DNA of 64,000 nucleotides from Gordionus sp. m RMFG-2023. Taxonomy: Eukaryota; Nematomorpha; Gordioida; Chordodea; Parachordodidae. Position numbers and translations under genes: made by a program. The notes beneath the pieces were generated by a model that saw only the letters and a program-made list of their open reading frames with translations, searched no databases and was not told the DNA's origin. Below, piece after piece: positions 34,551 to 48,410 of this stretch (position 1 is the first letter of the stretch; every line of letters starts with the position of its first letter). The stretch lies in contig NC_088778.1 of assembly GCF_954871325.1 (NCBI RefSeq), positions 29,435,120 through 29,499,119 of the forward strand, in the 5' to 3' direction.

Positions 34551-35730
34551 AAAAAAAACAGTAAAATAAAATATTATTTCCGATCAAGTCTATAAAATCA
34601 TTCTTTACATTATAATGGAAGTGGAGGTGTTAGCATCATTTAGGTAATTAATTCATTGCAATTATATATATTTAAATGGAATGGAAAATTCCTGATTTAA
34701 AGCTGCCAGATAGCATAAAAAAAATATAGCAAGTCAAAAAAAGAAGGATATACAGCAAGCCCGCAAGTCTAATTGATCTATATTTATTCTTGAGATGAAA
34801 ATTAACGATACATTTTGTCAAAAATGTACCATTTTCCACTTTTTATACCCATCTTAGCGTTTAAGATGTAAGAAAGTAAAATTTCATTTTTTTCTTAGTT
34901 ATAGTATATACTACCAAAAATATTTTGAGGGGGTCCGGTTGAAAATCGACTTTTTTGGTTGATTTGATATGGAATTTACCAAATATAAATTTATATATAT
35001 TCGAAATTACCCTTGAATTTGCAGTTTAATGATATATATATATATATATCGATATATAACATTTAATTTTAAAAAATATCTTTGATTAAGTAAGAACTTT
35101 TGTAAAATTTTTAAGAAAATATAGAAATTTGCAATTCAAATTTAAATAAATTTATTTTATTTTCTTTAATATTTTACAATAATGTTTTTAATAAGTTTGA
35201 AGGGAGATATTAACATTAAATTAAAACATAACTTAGTTATGAATAATAAATTAAATATATATTATTTATATTGACTTAACAATTACGAGATGTCTGAATT
35301 AAGTAACCTACACACAAACTGATTGAAATCATGGTTATAACATTTTTTGAAACAAATTATTTGGATTGATAAGAATGATATATAATAACAAAAAGAGAAG
35401 GTTTAAATTAATAGATTATTGTTTTGGGACAATAAAAGACACACTTTCAGGCATTAAAGGATGTATATATTTCTTTATTTTATTTAATCCCCACCATATT
35501 TATTTCACAAAAAAATTATAATTTATGTCAAAATTTAGAAAATACATTAATTATGTATGTCATTACTCATTAATATAAAAAATATAAAATTAATTTCAAT
35601 AGTGTTCATTTGAATTGAGATAATATTTGGATTAATTGCAAGCATTATCCTGAGTAATAGTTAGAAAAGGAAAAATATAGAATTTGTTTGTAGATAATAA
35701 TCTAGCGAATTTAGCAGGAGAAGAAAAATA
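34551..35730. other. AT-rich spacer, no gene seen
   Basis: A short TA dinucleotide run lies near 35030. I found no splice-compatible open stretch and no TE terminus. Confidence 0.45.
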
Positions 35731-36170
35731 ATCTGATATGACAAATTTTATATCAAAATAAAATCCTTATAAAAAACAAGAAGCGTCCAAATATCCGGCC
35801 AAATATTCACTGGTGGCAACCCCCTCAAAAACCTATACCCCCTCCCATAAATATGGCGACAATATTCTAACATTAGTGAATATAAGTTTTTAATTATAAA
35901 TGTAATCCCTCAATTTCTTTAAAGAAATAACTTAAATTTTTAATACTCTACTAATAAACTATTAAAAAAAATTGCACATAATTTGATATGACAAATTTTA
36001 TATCAAAACAAAATCCTTATAAAAAACAAGAAGCGTCCAAATATCTTCTGGTAGCAGACCCCTACATTATTAAATACAAGTTATTAATTATAAAGATAAT
36101 CCCTTCATATATTTTTTAGAAAAAATAACTTAAATTTTCAAACTCTACTACAAACTATTAAAAAAATTGT
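35731..36170. repeat. tandem duplication of about 246 bp
   Basis: A block beginning AAT(C/T)TGATATGACAAATTTT and including AACAAGAAGCGTCCAAATAT starts at 35731 and again at 35977. The second copy is shorter, and they differ mainly around the GG-rich piece at 35800-35835. Confidence 0.75.
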
Positions 36171-36629
36171 AAATATAAAAAGGAATTTTTTTAGAGTATG
36201 AATTAGATTTAAAAAACCTTCCCCGTCGAATGTATTATTATATTATATATTATTTGGCATAGACATGAGTTAGCTGATAGAATATCTGACCCTTTTAAAT
36301 TATAATTTAAAAATTTATCAGAAAATTATCCAGAAATAATGTAAATTATAATAAGCCTATATATATATTAAATAAATTTTGCCCTATTTTATCTAAAAAT
36401 ATATAGTGGATAACTCTCAATAAATTTACCATATACTCACCCACTAGTTTACCGTCTTAAATGCCTATCCTCTACCACCCTTCAAAAATTTGGAGGTATT
36501 ATGGAACAATGAAATGGAGGTCTAAAAACTTTTAAATTTATATATATCCATTTTATTAATAAAAAAAGGTAATTAATGTGTATTACTAAACACATACTAT
36601 AAGAATTTTTTTCTCATAAAATTAAAAAA
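36171..36629. other. AT-rich spacer to the left of duplication arm 1
   Basis: Nothing recognisable. Similarity to the second arm begins close to 36630. Confidence 0.4.
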
Positions 36630-37254
36630 TCATTATAAAAATATCTTATCTAATAATATATTATTTTTGTATAATTTTATTTATATTATATATAATATTT
36701 AATTTTTCAACTAACGAGTAAACGCATTACGCGTTCCTTTTATTACACGAGCAATGGTAACGTAACGACTAAGGCGTTTCATTTTTTATTGTAACGTTTA
36801 TTGTACTATGTCTAAATTATTAAAATTTACAAAAAATCTAAACCTTCAGTAAACAAAATATTTAAAACCCCAAAAACCTAACTGAACCAATATATATTTT
36901 TTTAACCCCGATCTTAAATCATAACTATAATATAGCAAAAATGATCTCTATTTTGATTATAAGATGGTTAGTAGCACGTGATCTCTTTCTACCACAAGGA
37001 ACATTTATGAGGTGAATATTGAGTTCGACATTGTTCACTGCAATTCCAGCTTTTCAAAAAAGACTCGAATTCTGACAAAACAGCATTTACCCTATGTAAA
37101 AATTGAATGTTTATTTATCTAAAAAATATAAATAAATAAATTTATAAATTCTGAAAAAAATAAATAAGCTATTTTTATTGTAAAAATTAGTGCTCTAAAT
37201 AATTTTTCGTCATTTAAATTTATTTTTTTAAAAAACATAATAGAAATTAATAAT

Positions 37255-39045
37255 TTTTTTCGGTTATAGGTTGTAGCTGATATAATATGTTAGCAAAATG
37301 TAATAGCATATAATTAATTTTTTCAAAGATAAAATTAATAAAGGTGAAAAGTATAAAAATAGAATTTACGGAAAAGGATAAGGGATTAAAGAAAAGGAAG
37401 CTAGGAATGAGAAGGGAAGAGAGAAGGCATAGACATGGAGGGTTATTCGATGGAAGAGATAAAACATAGATAGTTAGAGCGAATAATAGCGGTAGCAAGT
37501 CTTTGTCGTAAGAAGAGGGATTCTTTAGGCTGAGGGGGTTTTTCATGAATCTTTTTGCCTAATTCTTTAAAAAAACATCGGGCTATGCTATCGAAGGTGG
37601 CGAGAATGGAGCAGGGGATGGATATGAATAATGAATAAGAAAGAAGGGTCTATGGAACTGTACTTGGTGATTTTTCAGGATTCTGTGAGGGCGAGGGCGT
37701 CGACGTTGTAATTAGATGGTGCATTTGGGTCGATGCAGGTGAAGTCCCAAACCACAGGAACTGACCCCTTGACCAAGGAATCAAGGACATTCTATTAGGT
37801 TGCTTTCCATCGGTTCTAAAATGCGGGTTGGCTCAAATCTAGATGGAATGCCTGCGGATTTGATAAACGACCTCGACAAAAGCGAGAATGGAGGCAATGT
37901 CTGCCCTTGCGATCGATACTGGTTTTGCAAGGTTTACATTGGAACAGAAGAACAATTTCGCTATTGAACCATAGTTCAGCGGAGAGCAACCGATCAAGGT
38001 TATTAGAGGGTATGATTTCCAGAAACTTGTAACCAGATCCTTGGTTCAATTGGTGAAAAACTGTGAGAACTTTATCGTGAAAGCTCGATTTTAGATAAGT
38101 GACGGAGCCTTCGTTGAGTGGAATATCCCAGTCTCTGTGAACAAGAGGAAGGTCGTGCAGTGTTTGGGATAACGTTACCAAATGGTCTGGGCATCAGCTA
38201 ATAAGGGGTCAGGAAAGTGAGAAAGATGGCTAATGTGTGAGTCAGATAAAAGACAGGAGGCGATGAAACCACCAATGGAAAGAGTTATGGTGAGCGTAAG
38301 CCGACACCACCGACTTGCATGGAAGTGATGCTTGTATTGTAACCATGAATTATGGTTAAAGCGAAGATTAAAAATCTCTTCAGCAAGAGATAAGACGGAG
38401 GTTTTAAATGATTTTAGTGAATTGGGGAATTTAAAGATTGTGGTGGATCGAAGCTTTTTCGGAATGTATTAAAAGTTTTCGAGGAGAAAATAAGGAGAAG
38501 GGAGAAACTTAGAGATGTTTTTGAAATGAAGTAGGCTAGATAATGCATTATGGAAGAAGTGATTGATGGATTCTAGAACGCAAACTGGGGAACCAAAATG
38601 AGTGATGGATGAGAGCTCGGTTGTGTGGAAATTATGGGTGAACGAAGTGGAACAATGAAATGTGCAGATCTCGGTTTTTTGTTCATTGAGTGAGAGTCCA
38701 ATTGCATGGGGTTTTGATGATAGCAAGTGCCTTTGCAACCTCGTTAGGGGGGGGGCGCAGAGTGTCTCGTCGTCAATGTACCAAGTGTGCAGAGAAAGAT
38801 TATAGTTGGAAGAAATGTTTTTGACCATTTCCTTGATTCCTATGCAGGAATGTATCTAACCCAGAGGATCGCATTGTTGGATCCCTTTTGATGATGAAAA
38901 TAAATAGTTATTGAATTGGAGATGAGATGGCATGGAATAGCAGAAGTGGAAGAATTGAAAAAAGGTTAGAAATGAGTGGTATATTTGTGGAAGAAAGTGA
39001 AAGCAGTTGAATAAATTAAAAAAAAAATTTATTAGGGTAATTTTA
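37255..39045 (-). mobile_element. retroelement remnant with YxDD-type reverse transcriptase and zinc-ribbon tail
   Basis: Minus-strand pieces in order: a reverse transcriptase active site (TWYIDDETLCAPP, then GLSLNEQKTEI) at about 38470-38830; a segment with EIIPSNNLDRLLSAELWF and a C..C...D..GRH.LHS zinc-ribbon-like block at about 37816-38180; and VPVVWDFTCIDPNAPSN at about 37700. This order (RT, zinc ribbon, WD.T..D..APS block) is that of a widespread invertebrate non-LTR-like element annotated mostly as hypothetical protein. It is decayed, with several interruptions. It sits in the last M13 intron of arm 1 and is absent from arm 2. Confidence 0.65.
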
Positions 39046-39616
39046 ATGAAAAAACTAGTATATAATATTAAAGTATTATTTTATTCTCGTTTTTTTGTTA
39101 TTTTTTTCTTTATTTTTTTCTGGAGTGGGGGGGGGGGGTTATTTCGGACATGTTTTATTTGCGAAAATTTATAAATTTTAGGGTTTTTCAAAACATTTAG
39201 GATACAGCCTAAAGGAGTTTGATATTTAGAAATATATCTATTATCTCATGCATGTTATATAAGGTGTAAATAATATTTATTAGATTTCTAACTGAATTTG
39301 CCAATCTAAATAAATGATAAATCTTAATGAGATTATTTTAGGTTACCTCCAAAAATCTGCAAATTCCAAAAGTTTCAAAACTCTCAGAAATTTTAAAATT
39401 TTAGCGAAGTCGTATGTTAAATTTTTGAAATTTTCTAGAAATATATTTTATTATTTTTATTTTTTTAAAAAAATATTTATTTACTTATTTATACTAAAGT
39501 TTTCGATATTTGCAAATATTAAAAAAATCAAATTTTGAACACAGCCTTAGTTTTATATATATTTATTATATTACATCATGTATATTATTTCAGAAATTAT
39601 TATCAAAAGTGTAGTA

Positions 39617-39832
39617 GTATTGTTAAAAGCACTATTTGGGTCTATTTTTTAAAAACGGCCCGATTAATATTTTGACCAAAATAATATAACGCCAAGCCTG
39701 GAAATTTTGCTCATAGAATGCAGAACGGTTTGGCCCTCTATTTGATAAACCTCGAGGCTTATATAATATTATTTTGTCTAAAATCTTAATTTGGTCATAA
39801 AAATCGATCCCAAATCGGGGTTTTAACAACAC
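39617..39832. mobile_element. TA-flanked foldback MITE, copy B (arm 1)
   Basis: Tips GTATTGTTAAAA and TTTTAACAACAC with TA on both sides. The interior is palindromic (AAACGGCCCGATTAATATTT against AATCTTAATTTGGTC). Its orthologue in arm 2 is at 60416-60633, so it inserted before the duplication. Confidence 0.7.
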
Positions 39833-40362
39833 TAAAGTGTTAACTTATTAATTATTCATATTCGAATTTCACTTTTTAAATCTTACAAATGAGTTGGGTC
39901 TTTCGATATGGATAATTAATAATACACCAACTATTTCAAGAGTAATATGTTAAATTTGGTTAATTTGCGATTACCTAATTTCGCCGGGAGAATGATCAGA
40001 TTCATCTAATTGAAGGTCAGGTGATCTTTGTTCACAGAATTCCTAAAATATTAATGATTTTTATAATTATTTTTTTAAAAAAAAGTATTCCAAAAATCTT
40101 TTATTACCCTTTAATCTCTAAGTTATCATTCATTCCTTTATTAAAACTTTAAAGAGTCACCTTAACCGTCCTAAACCAATAAAATCAATTAAATTAGCAA
40201 TAAAATAAAATATTTTGTTGTGTATTCTTATTAGGATGGAATATATAAAATGAGATTAACAAATAGCCCAAAAACAAAATAGAAAAAATAAATATATATT
40301 TTAGTTTTTTTTTTGATAATTTAGTTTTTCTTTAATTTTATGATATTGAATACCTTACCCTA

Positions 40363-40570
40363 GTGTTGTTAAATGGCCTGATTTGGGTCTATTTTTTATA
40401 AAATTCCCCGATTTGAAACTTTAGCCAAAATAATATTATTTAAGCCTCGAGATTTGCCAAATAGAGATCCAAACCTTTCTGCCACTTTAGCAAGATCTTC
40501 AGGCTTAAATAAAATTATTTTCCTTAGTCCGCTTTCAAAAATCGAACCAAATCCGGTCATTTAACAGCAC
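40363..40570. mobile_element. TA-flanked foldback MITE, copy C
   Basis: Tips GTGTTGTTAAATGGCC and GGTCATTTAACAGCAC, TA on both sides, 208 bp. I see no copy at the matching place in arm 2, so this insertion looks specific to arm 1. Confidence 0.7.
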
Positions 40571-40645
40571 TAACCATATCCTATAAATTTCATACAATTT
40601 TCTCTATTCCGTTTTTTTATATATAAAAGAAATTAGATTTTTAAA

Positions 40646-40812
40646 AATTAACTCAATATAGCTAGAAAAATATTGGCCTATGCCTCAAGATTATGCCAAT
40701 AGATGTTCAAACCTTTGTTACATCGATAACCAAAATCTTCAGGCTTGCATAATATATTTTTTTGGATAAAATAGTTAGTTAGCCAGCTAAAATCGAGCCG
40801 TTTAACAAAACT
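40646..40812. mobile_element. foldback MITE, copy D (left end lost)
   Basis: It keeps the middle (CTCAATATAGCTAGAAAAAT, AATCTTCAGGCTTGCATAAT) and the right tip GTTTAACAAAACTG but not the left tip. The arm 2 orthologue at 61751-61955 keeps the left part and has lost the right tip. Confidence 0.6.
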
Positions 40813-42649
40813 GGATCCATAAATGAGATATAAATGAAATATTTTACTTGTGCATAAGCCATAAAGAAGACTTGATCTGAGGTTATGTTTTTAGATCCGA
40901 ATATATAGGTAGTCTCGTTTTTATATTTTAGATAAGCACGCATAGCCTAGAAAAATTTAATTAAGACATTATTTTCTATATATAATTGAAAAATAAAATG
41001 TGTATTATATAGAGCTAAGTTTTAAAACAAATCTTATGAGGTTTATTAACAACCTTTCAAAATCTTCTAGTATTTAACATAAAAATTTACACAACCTTTA
41101 ACTTTGAATGGAACAAAGAGTTTTGAGTTTAAAGAGATTTATATTTAAAATAACATTTTTTAAATTATTATTAACATGTTAAGCAAATGCTAACGTATAT
41201 TACTTGATACGCTAATTTTATTGAGCCAATATCAGCTATATTTTCTGAAAGTTGAATATGTCCTTTCATCTTTTTGAAAATAAATTTAAAAATTTAATAA
41301 CAATTATAATATATTTACCCTTAATTTTCCATTTAATAAATAAGAGTCATATTTGTGTACAATGCATTTCATTTTCTCTCTAATAAGTTGCATAGTTGTA
41401 GGAGTTAACCATTCTCCTACACCATTTTCATCGTGCTCTATTCCTATTTGACTTGAATTTTAAATTGAGTTAAATCTTATTACCAAATGCATCTAAACTG
41501 TGAAACATTTCATGAGCTAATGAGTTGCCTAATGTCCCATAAATAAATGGTCTTATTAAAAAAATTATAATAAGAAAATCATCACATAAATTTTATGGTT
41601 TACATGCTATTTCCTGATTTTATCGTAGAATCAATGACCTGATAGCAAATATCTTTTAATAAATATTATAATTTAGTAATGTTAATAATATTAATTAAAA
41701 TATAAAAAAAATTATTTAAAATTATAATATTAATTTAAGTATAAAATAGTATAACTAAATTTAAATTATTTCTGTGCGAGATATAAATGGCCCTTATAGA
41801 AAGTGACACGCAGCGCAAACGTTTTAATATAAAGCAAAAATAAATAATTTTACAAATAAAAAATATCAAAAAATTTTGTGGTATATATAAAATTGTTATA
41901 TTTTTATTTTTATTTTTAGTATTATTTTATTTATTTTAGTTTTTAATGTCTTACGGCAATAACAAAAATATCATATTCACGATTTATAATTAAGTTTTGC
42001 TTAACTTAAATTCAGTTTATTTCCATTGTTTAAATTAAATTTTATTATTGCGTAACTTAGAATGATTGATTATTTACATAGATTTATTTAAACATATTAA
42101 AATTGTTGACAAAGAGAAATATATAAAGACAGTCATGTATTATTCACGATGAAGTGATACATATATTTTGAAACATGATTTAAAGACTTATTTATATAAT
42201 TAAAACCTGACTTGATGACAATTAGAATGTTTTAAATACATTATTCTCCAACACCAAAATCTCATATAATAAAAATTAATGTGTTAAATACATTATTCTC
42301 CATCCACACAAAAATATCTCTCTATATAAAAAATAATGAGTTAAAATGAATAAGGTTAAGATTAAAAAAAATTACACAAAGCGGAGGTTATAAATAAAAC
42401 AATTAAATATAATTAAATTAAAATAACATTCTTCTCACAAAATTTTTTTATAACAGCGTTGTATAAATTTTCTTAATTTTAAAGGATATCCTTATTTTTC
42501 TTGATCCTTGAATATTCTACTCTATAAATCATCTCATTTATAATTCAAATATTTATCAAAAAAAAATATATATAATAAAGTATGCGTATTATTTATAATT
42601 ATATAAATGATTATTTATAAATTATGTGATGTATATATTTTGCGTAATG

Positions 42650-43400
42650 TTAATTATTGTAAATTTGTTTTTATACTCATGATATAATCCTTGTACCTTA
42701 TGGGTATATTGTTCTCTTTCTATCTGGCCTAGATGCGTTAGTCAACAGATTTTTATTTTGTGTTGTTTATATCTTTTTAAACATTTTCCTCCTTGTAAAA
42801 ATGTAGTGGGCAATGAGTTTTGTACATCTGTAACATTTTATCGGCAAGATATCTCTTTTTTTAAAGCTGATCAAGATATCTCCTCAATACTCCACTTTTT
42901 GTGTCGATTTGATATAAAAAATTGCTTTCTTTATTTATGATGATACGTCCCATTTGTTTTATCCAAATATCTCACCAAATTTTGTATTCAATATTCATTG
43001 TTCTGTTTGTCGGTAGAATTTTAAGCGTGATTTTCTCATTATATTATAAATATTTTAACAAATCCCATTTAGTTCTCATGTCTTGACATTAATTTTCTTG
43101 AATGAATGCCTCTCTATTATTAATTGTGTTTCTATAATTAAATAAAGATTTTTCAAGAGAAATATCTAAATCTATACTTTCATCTTTTCATCTATATCTA
43201 AAAGGTTCTGACCATCCTTTTAACTTGAATAAGAAAGTGATGTATGTTGTGGTCTCCACAAAATTTTTTAAACAATTAACTTGTAAAGTAAAAGCCATTA
43301 TCCGTGATATTTGTTATGGCATACCAAATAAGAAAAACGATTTTAAGTAATTCAATTTGAATAACACTTTTTAAACTAACAAAAATCTTTCAAACCCAAA
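42650..43400 (-). mobile_element. old Ty3/Gypsy remnant: end of integrase, polypurine tract and LTR start (fossil)
   Basis: About 43050-43400 aligns by eye with the integrase end of the 12-14 kb element: CAAATCCCATTTAGTTCT matches AAGTCCCATTTAATTCT, and ATTGTGTTTCTATAATTAAA matches the equivalent place. A purine tract (complement of TTTTCCTCCTTG) at 42784-42795 precedes a TG-starting LTR at 42783. It is heavily worn. The same LTR junction exists in arm 2 near 63936, so it predates the duplication. It lies in an intron of M13 copy 1. Confidence 0.6.
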
Positions 43401-43859
43401 ATTTATATATTTTAAACAATATTTTTTATTTTTCCAAGTTATTATTCAAAGTGAATTTGTATATATTATAAAAGCAAACAAATAATTTTTTTACTTAAAG
43501 CGTTTGGCCTCATGCGTTTCTAACAGATAAAGGAATTAAAACGCAAAATTATGATTGTGAAAAGAAATTCTTTCCCCTATCCATAATCAATTTAAAGTTC
43601 CAATATATTCTTTTCCCTACTTATTGGTCCCTTGATTTTGCAATAAGTTAACTTATATTATTAATCTTTTAATTTATTCAATATCATAAAACTGGAAATC
43701 ATGAGTAGATATGAAAAATATGATTTGTCTAGAAGATGTCTAATTTACATTAATGAAACAATAGTAGTTAAATTTACAAATTTGGTTTTTCCCAGAATCG
43801 TAGTCTGCGTTATGATGATAGGCCATTAGATCGCTTTTATAATATCTATTATATCTGTT

Positions 43860-44030
43860 AAAAATAAACATTTAGATAATTTTTATTCCGTCTGACCTTT
43901 TACTCTTCACTCACAGTTAGCGCAAATTTTCGAGGCAAAATAAGAAAGAAAGAAATATATAATATTTAGTTTATTTGCATACTTCCCCGCGAAATCGCGC
44001 TAAATGTTGATAAAGAGTTTTATATTATTA
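43860..44030. repeat. short dispersed inverted-repeat element
   Basis: TTAGCGCAAATTTTCG at about 43918 is answered by CGCGAAATCGCGCTAA ending near 44010, about 100 bp apart. A similar string (GTCAGCGCAAATTTTCG) occurs near 52792, followed by GAATTCATGCTAACTA, and worn relatives may lie near 45940 and 54865. Probably a small MITE; no target duplication seen. Confidence 0.4.
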
Positions 44031-45978
44031 TTTTAGGGTTAGAAAATTTTTGAATAATTTTTCTAATATCTGAGATTGGTATTTTTGTTATTGTTACAGC
44101 AACGCGAAGATATAGCTATATCCTAAAAATTAATTTGATATAAATTTTACCAAAGTAAAGATGTTAAATTTCGCGATTTTCAATTTCCTTAGAGAAAAGA
44201 TTTTTTTTTATCTCATCTATTTCATATTACCTAAATATAAAGTTCGCTTTATATTTCAAAAAATAAAAAAAATAAAAATGATTTTGTTCTACGTGAAAAC
44301 GATGTCGGTAAATTTAGCTTCACATGAAAAAAAATATTTATAGTTTAAGAGAATTTAATTAGGGCGTAGGCTGGGTGCTTTCTAGGGAATTGCAAGAGTA
44401 TCATGCTAAATTTCTCAATTTTGAAATTCATGACGGAAATATTATTTACTTTATCTGTTTAATATTGTCAAATGCATATGTATGAGCCAGAATTTGGTTA
44501 TTTTTAAAAATATATACATATAGTTATACATGCAACCCAAATTATTTTTTCAAAAATACCGACGAATGTGATGTAACATATAGTCTGGATATTTTGTGCC
44601 GAAAAGGAGATCGGCATTTATTATTGTTAATAAAAGTATAAATATTTGAAATTATTGGCATTATTTTCGAATACGATACGTGTATCTTAATATTATCCAA
44701 TTTTTATGATTAATATACTTTATAAATCTCAATGATATAAAATATAAATGTATTTTTATACTAAATTTTAAGAAGGTTAAAATAAAATACTTATGTACTT
44801 TTGATTGACTGTCATATTAAGAATTTGTGCATAGTGTAATCGTGTCAATGTAAAAATATTTTTATTGAAGTCAAGAGGATCAATTTCAACCTAGATTATC
44901 AAAAAACATATAAATATTTTAGAGATAATATGTTAGAAATTTAAAGTAAAAATATTACATTAAATTAAACTCATATTGAAAGAGAGTATAAATTATTTTC
45001 ATAATATATATAGCATAAATAATATATTTATGTAATACTGCAAAGTCCTCATCAACTATTGTTTTGGGTTGATCTGTGGTAAACTTGATCTTTTCAACCT
45101 AATAATTTTATTCATTTTTGACGATATAATATAATATAGAGAAGAAAAATATTTATTTTATTTCTAAATTTTTTTAATAATTTCTAAAATGTATAATCTA
45201 ATAATAATTTAAATTGTGTTTAACAATTAAAATATAAAACTCTTAATCGAAATATTCTTTTATAGTTTAGATTTTTTTGGAATAATAACCAAATAGCTCA
45301 CAATTTTAAATTAATCAAATCGTCACTCCTAAGTCATCGCTTATAAAATAAAGATTGAAATTTTAATAAGCCTTAGTAATAAGTAATCTGTGTTTAAAAT
45401 GAATTGGAAGAGTAAATCATATATATATATAAGACTTAATATCAAATATGTATTTCTGAGCAATTCATTTTTTAGCTTATTTTTTAATTTGAGTATTAAG
45501 AAATAGTGTGCTCATTCACAATTTATTTTATCTAAAAATTAAGAATTTTTTCAGAGTGTTTAGGGTTTTATCTGGGGGGATATTTCAGTTTTCTGAGAGA
45601 TTAAATAGAAGCCAATTAATATTAACCATAAAAAGTTTCAAAATATCTTTATAAACTTATTTCGCAAGCCTATGATTAAAATAAAACATTTTTTTTAACA
45701 TAAGGTTTGTGTGTTTGGAAATGTATAAAGAAGTTACTTTGTTGATTAGAGCTTTTCTGGAGAATGAATCTAGCCATACTATACCTTTTAGTTCAGATAC
45801 GAATGTTTTTACCATCTCCTTGAATATATTACCTGTCTTTTAAAAGAAATTAAACAGATTAAAATTATAAACAAATATAGAGATCTCTATACATGTGAAA
45901 ATATGAATGAAATATATGGTTGCAACTTATATATCTCGCCGAAAATCCGCGTGAATTTAATATATATGAATTAAAATC

Positions 45979-46000
45979 ACTAAGAAAGAAAGAAAGAAAG
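45979..46000. repeat. (GAAA)n microsatellite
   Basis: About five perfect AAGA units (AAGAAAGAAAGAAAGAAAG). Confidence 0.8.
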
Positions 46001-48164
46001 AAATGATATTCGATGTTGCAGTTCCCGTTTATTTTCAATATTAAATAAATTTTTTTAAAAAATAACAATATTTATAAATTATCTTAATTGACTCTATTTT
46101 ACGATTAAAAAAAAATATAAAAATAAAATATTTTTAACAAATTACTTGTATAAATTATTATAAATCAATCAGAAAATACTCTCTAAATTGAATATAGGAT
46201 GTAATTAATAAATATTTTAAAAAATAACGTTTTTCAAGTTTATTAGCATTATAAATAAACAAAGTTTGGAGAAATGCTCTTCAAAATAAAAAAAATCTTC
46301 GAAGATTATGATCTCTGAAGATTTTTTTAAAGAAGATTTATTTTTCGCTCAAACAAGTTAGATGATCAAATTTTATCTAAAATTTAATTTTGTTTTTTTT
46401 TGTAGAAAATCTTTTATTAGTAAATCTTTTGTGATTTTAATGCTTAAAAAATATTCCATAAAATAACAAATTCTTACATAATGATCTTCTCCAATTTTAT
46501 GAATCTTCTCAAAGATTTATTGCTAAAAAATATGGGTAAAAAAAAATCTCCAAAAAATCTTTTAAGATTATTTTTTTCCCCAAACTCTGTAAATAAGTAT
46601 ATAATATTAATATTGTTTACTAAGGACACCTTTTCCTCATTATATACTTCTTCTAGATACATACTTGTAATCGCGTTTGGGAAAAACTTCTCCGTTTGAT
46701 CAAAACAATAGGTTCTCATAGGTTTATTGTATTCCGAATGGGCGACAAAATCGGAAACTTTGTTATAGAAGGCTTGATATTTGTGGGGCAAAAATAATAT
46801 CCACTCGCGGAGAACAGAATACATCAAATAATCGTTGACTGCTCTAAAATGCCCAAAGAGAGAATTATGTAACAATTATATATATATATGTGTTTTAAGT
46901 TTAAATTTTTGTTAACTTGAAAAAATGGGTATTGCGACGATTAGAGGATATCAAATTTTGTAATCTTTCGAAATATTCAATGTTTTTTATTAAAACTATG
47001 GTTTGAGGATTGAACGAAGAAAGACCGTAGGATGAAAATATATTGGCTAAATACACTGACCAATCCATCTAAAGGTTTAATATATTATATAAGTTGATAG
47101 GCGTTTTTTAGACATGTTGGATTGAAAGGATATACAATGTAAAAATTTTATTAATTTGGTGAAAATTTATGAACTATACTTTTATAATAATACTATATAA
47201 TACTTTGACAAAAAAAAACGTTTTAAAAAAACAGAGAAGAATTTTTAAAACAATATTTAAAAAAGCATTACGAAAGGAAATCTTTGATTTAAATCGTCTA
47301 CGTATAAAAGTTTATCTCCGAGGATGTCACCCATTCTTTTATCGATTTCTATAAACTAAAAAAAATTTAAATTTAAATTATTTATGTTTTTTACATTACT
47401 TGACTTATATTCCGTTCGAGCTCAATAACCATGTCTATTTCATCGGGATTTAATTTTAGAAAATGGCTCAATGTTTTATTCACGTATTTTTTGTATAATC
47501 CTAAATTAGTTGGGTCGGAATATTGTTCGTAATTAATACTAGTAATGCCAGATTTAATAGATATATAGAATTCATTGGACTCCATTGATACAACTCCAAC
47601 ATTTATCAAAGCAGATGATATGCCCAATTGTGATAAAAGTCTTTGGAAAGGGAAACATAATGCAGTTGCTATTGTTTTCCCAGATTTTACTCGACAACCT
47701 TTGACATTTAAATTAATGTGATCGATCATATCTCGTCTAATGGAGTCATATTTCTTGGCCTTTAAATATTGTGAAACATTTTCCCATATATCTCCTGCGA
47801 ATATATTCTTGTAAACGTAGTTGTAATTTGATGTAAAGATCTTGTTCGGTAACACAAATCTTTTCATGCATGACTGATGATATCTGGCAGCATTTTGTTT
47901 AAAACTGGAATTAAGCCGATATGAATCGTTTGCCACTGAGCATGTAATTTTGTTTCAGCATATAATATTTATATTTATTAAATATTTAGAAATTGAATAT
48001 GAGCCAAAAATTATTCTAAAATGTAATATCATTTATTATATTGATAATTTTCAAAGTTCAAATTTTGTGATAATTAATTTTTAATCTTAGATAATATGCA
48101 TATTTTTAAACTATTGGTTCTAATCTAAAGAAATTTTAAAATTGCACTTAACCCATGATTATTA

Positions 48165-48410
48165 TATAGGCTTGACCAAGATTTTCCTCAAATGAGAGGA
48201 AGAACCTTTGAATGGACTATCCTTCAATATATTTTGTTTGATATCTTTAAACCAATTTTCGCTTTCGGGTTAATTTATTTAAAAAAAAAATCATTTTATT
48301 CGTCATATATGGCATAAAGATTTAGCTATCTATTAGCAAAATCTTGAGGTTTGGTCAAGATCATTCTGCCTAATATATTGAGTTATGTTATCCTACTAGA
48401 TGACACTAAA
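48165..48410. mobile_element. worn relative of the foldback MITE
   Basis: GGCTTGACCAAGATTTTCCT at about 48170 is mirrored by CAAAATCTTGAGGTTTGGTC at about 48338, and AATATATTGAGTTATG resembles the internal motif of copies A and D. The tips are not recognisable. Confidence 0.3.

Larger units (their letters stand above)
36630..43000. repeat. segmental duplication, arm 1
   Basis: Collinear with about 59100-64000, apart from the retroelement at 37255-39045 that arm 2 lacks. Shared landmarks in order: a patch of TAACG-type motifs (36715-36800 and 59277-59385); M13 exons; foldback MITEs; and a Ty3/Gypsy remnant ending near 43.0 kb. The right limit cannot be fixed because arm 2 runs off the window. 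The exon-containing parts are the best conserved. Confidence 0.85.

Noticed and set aside
39632-39832. 66-codon minus-strand frame
   Set aside because: It lies entirely within a foldback MITE and has no conserved features.
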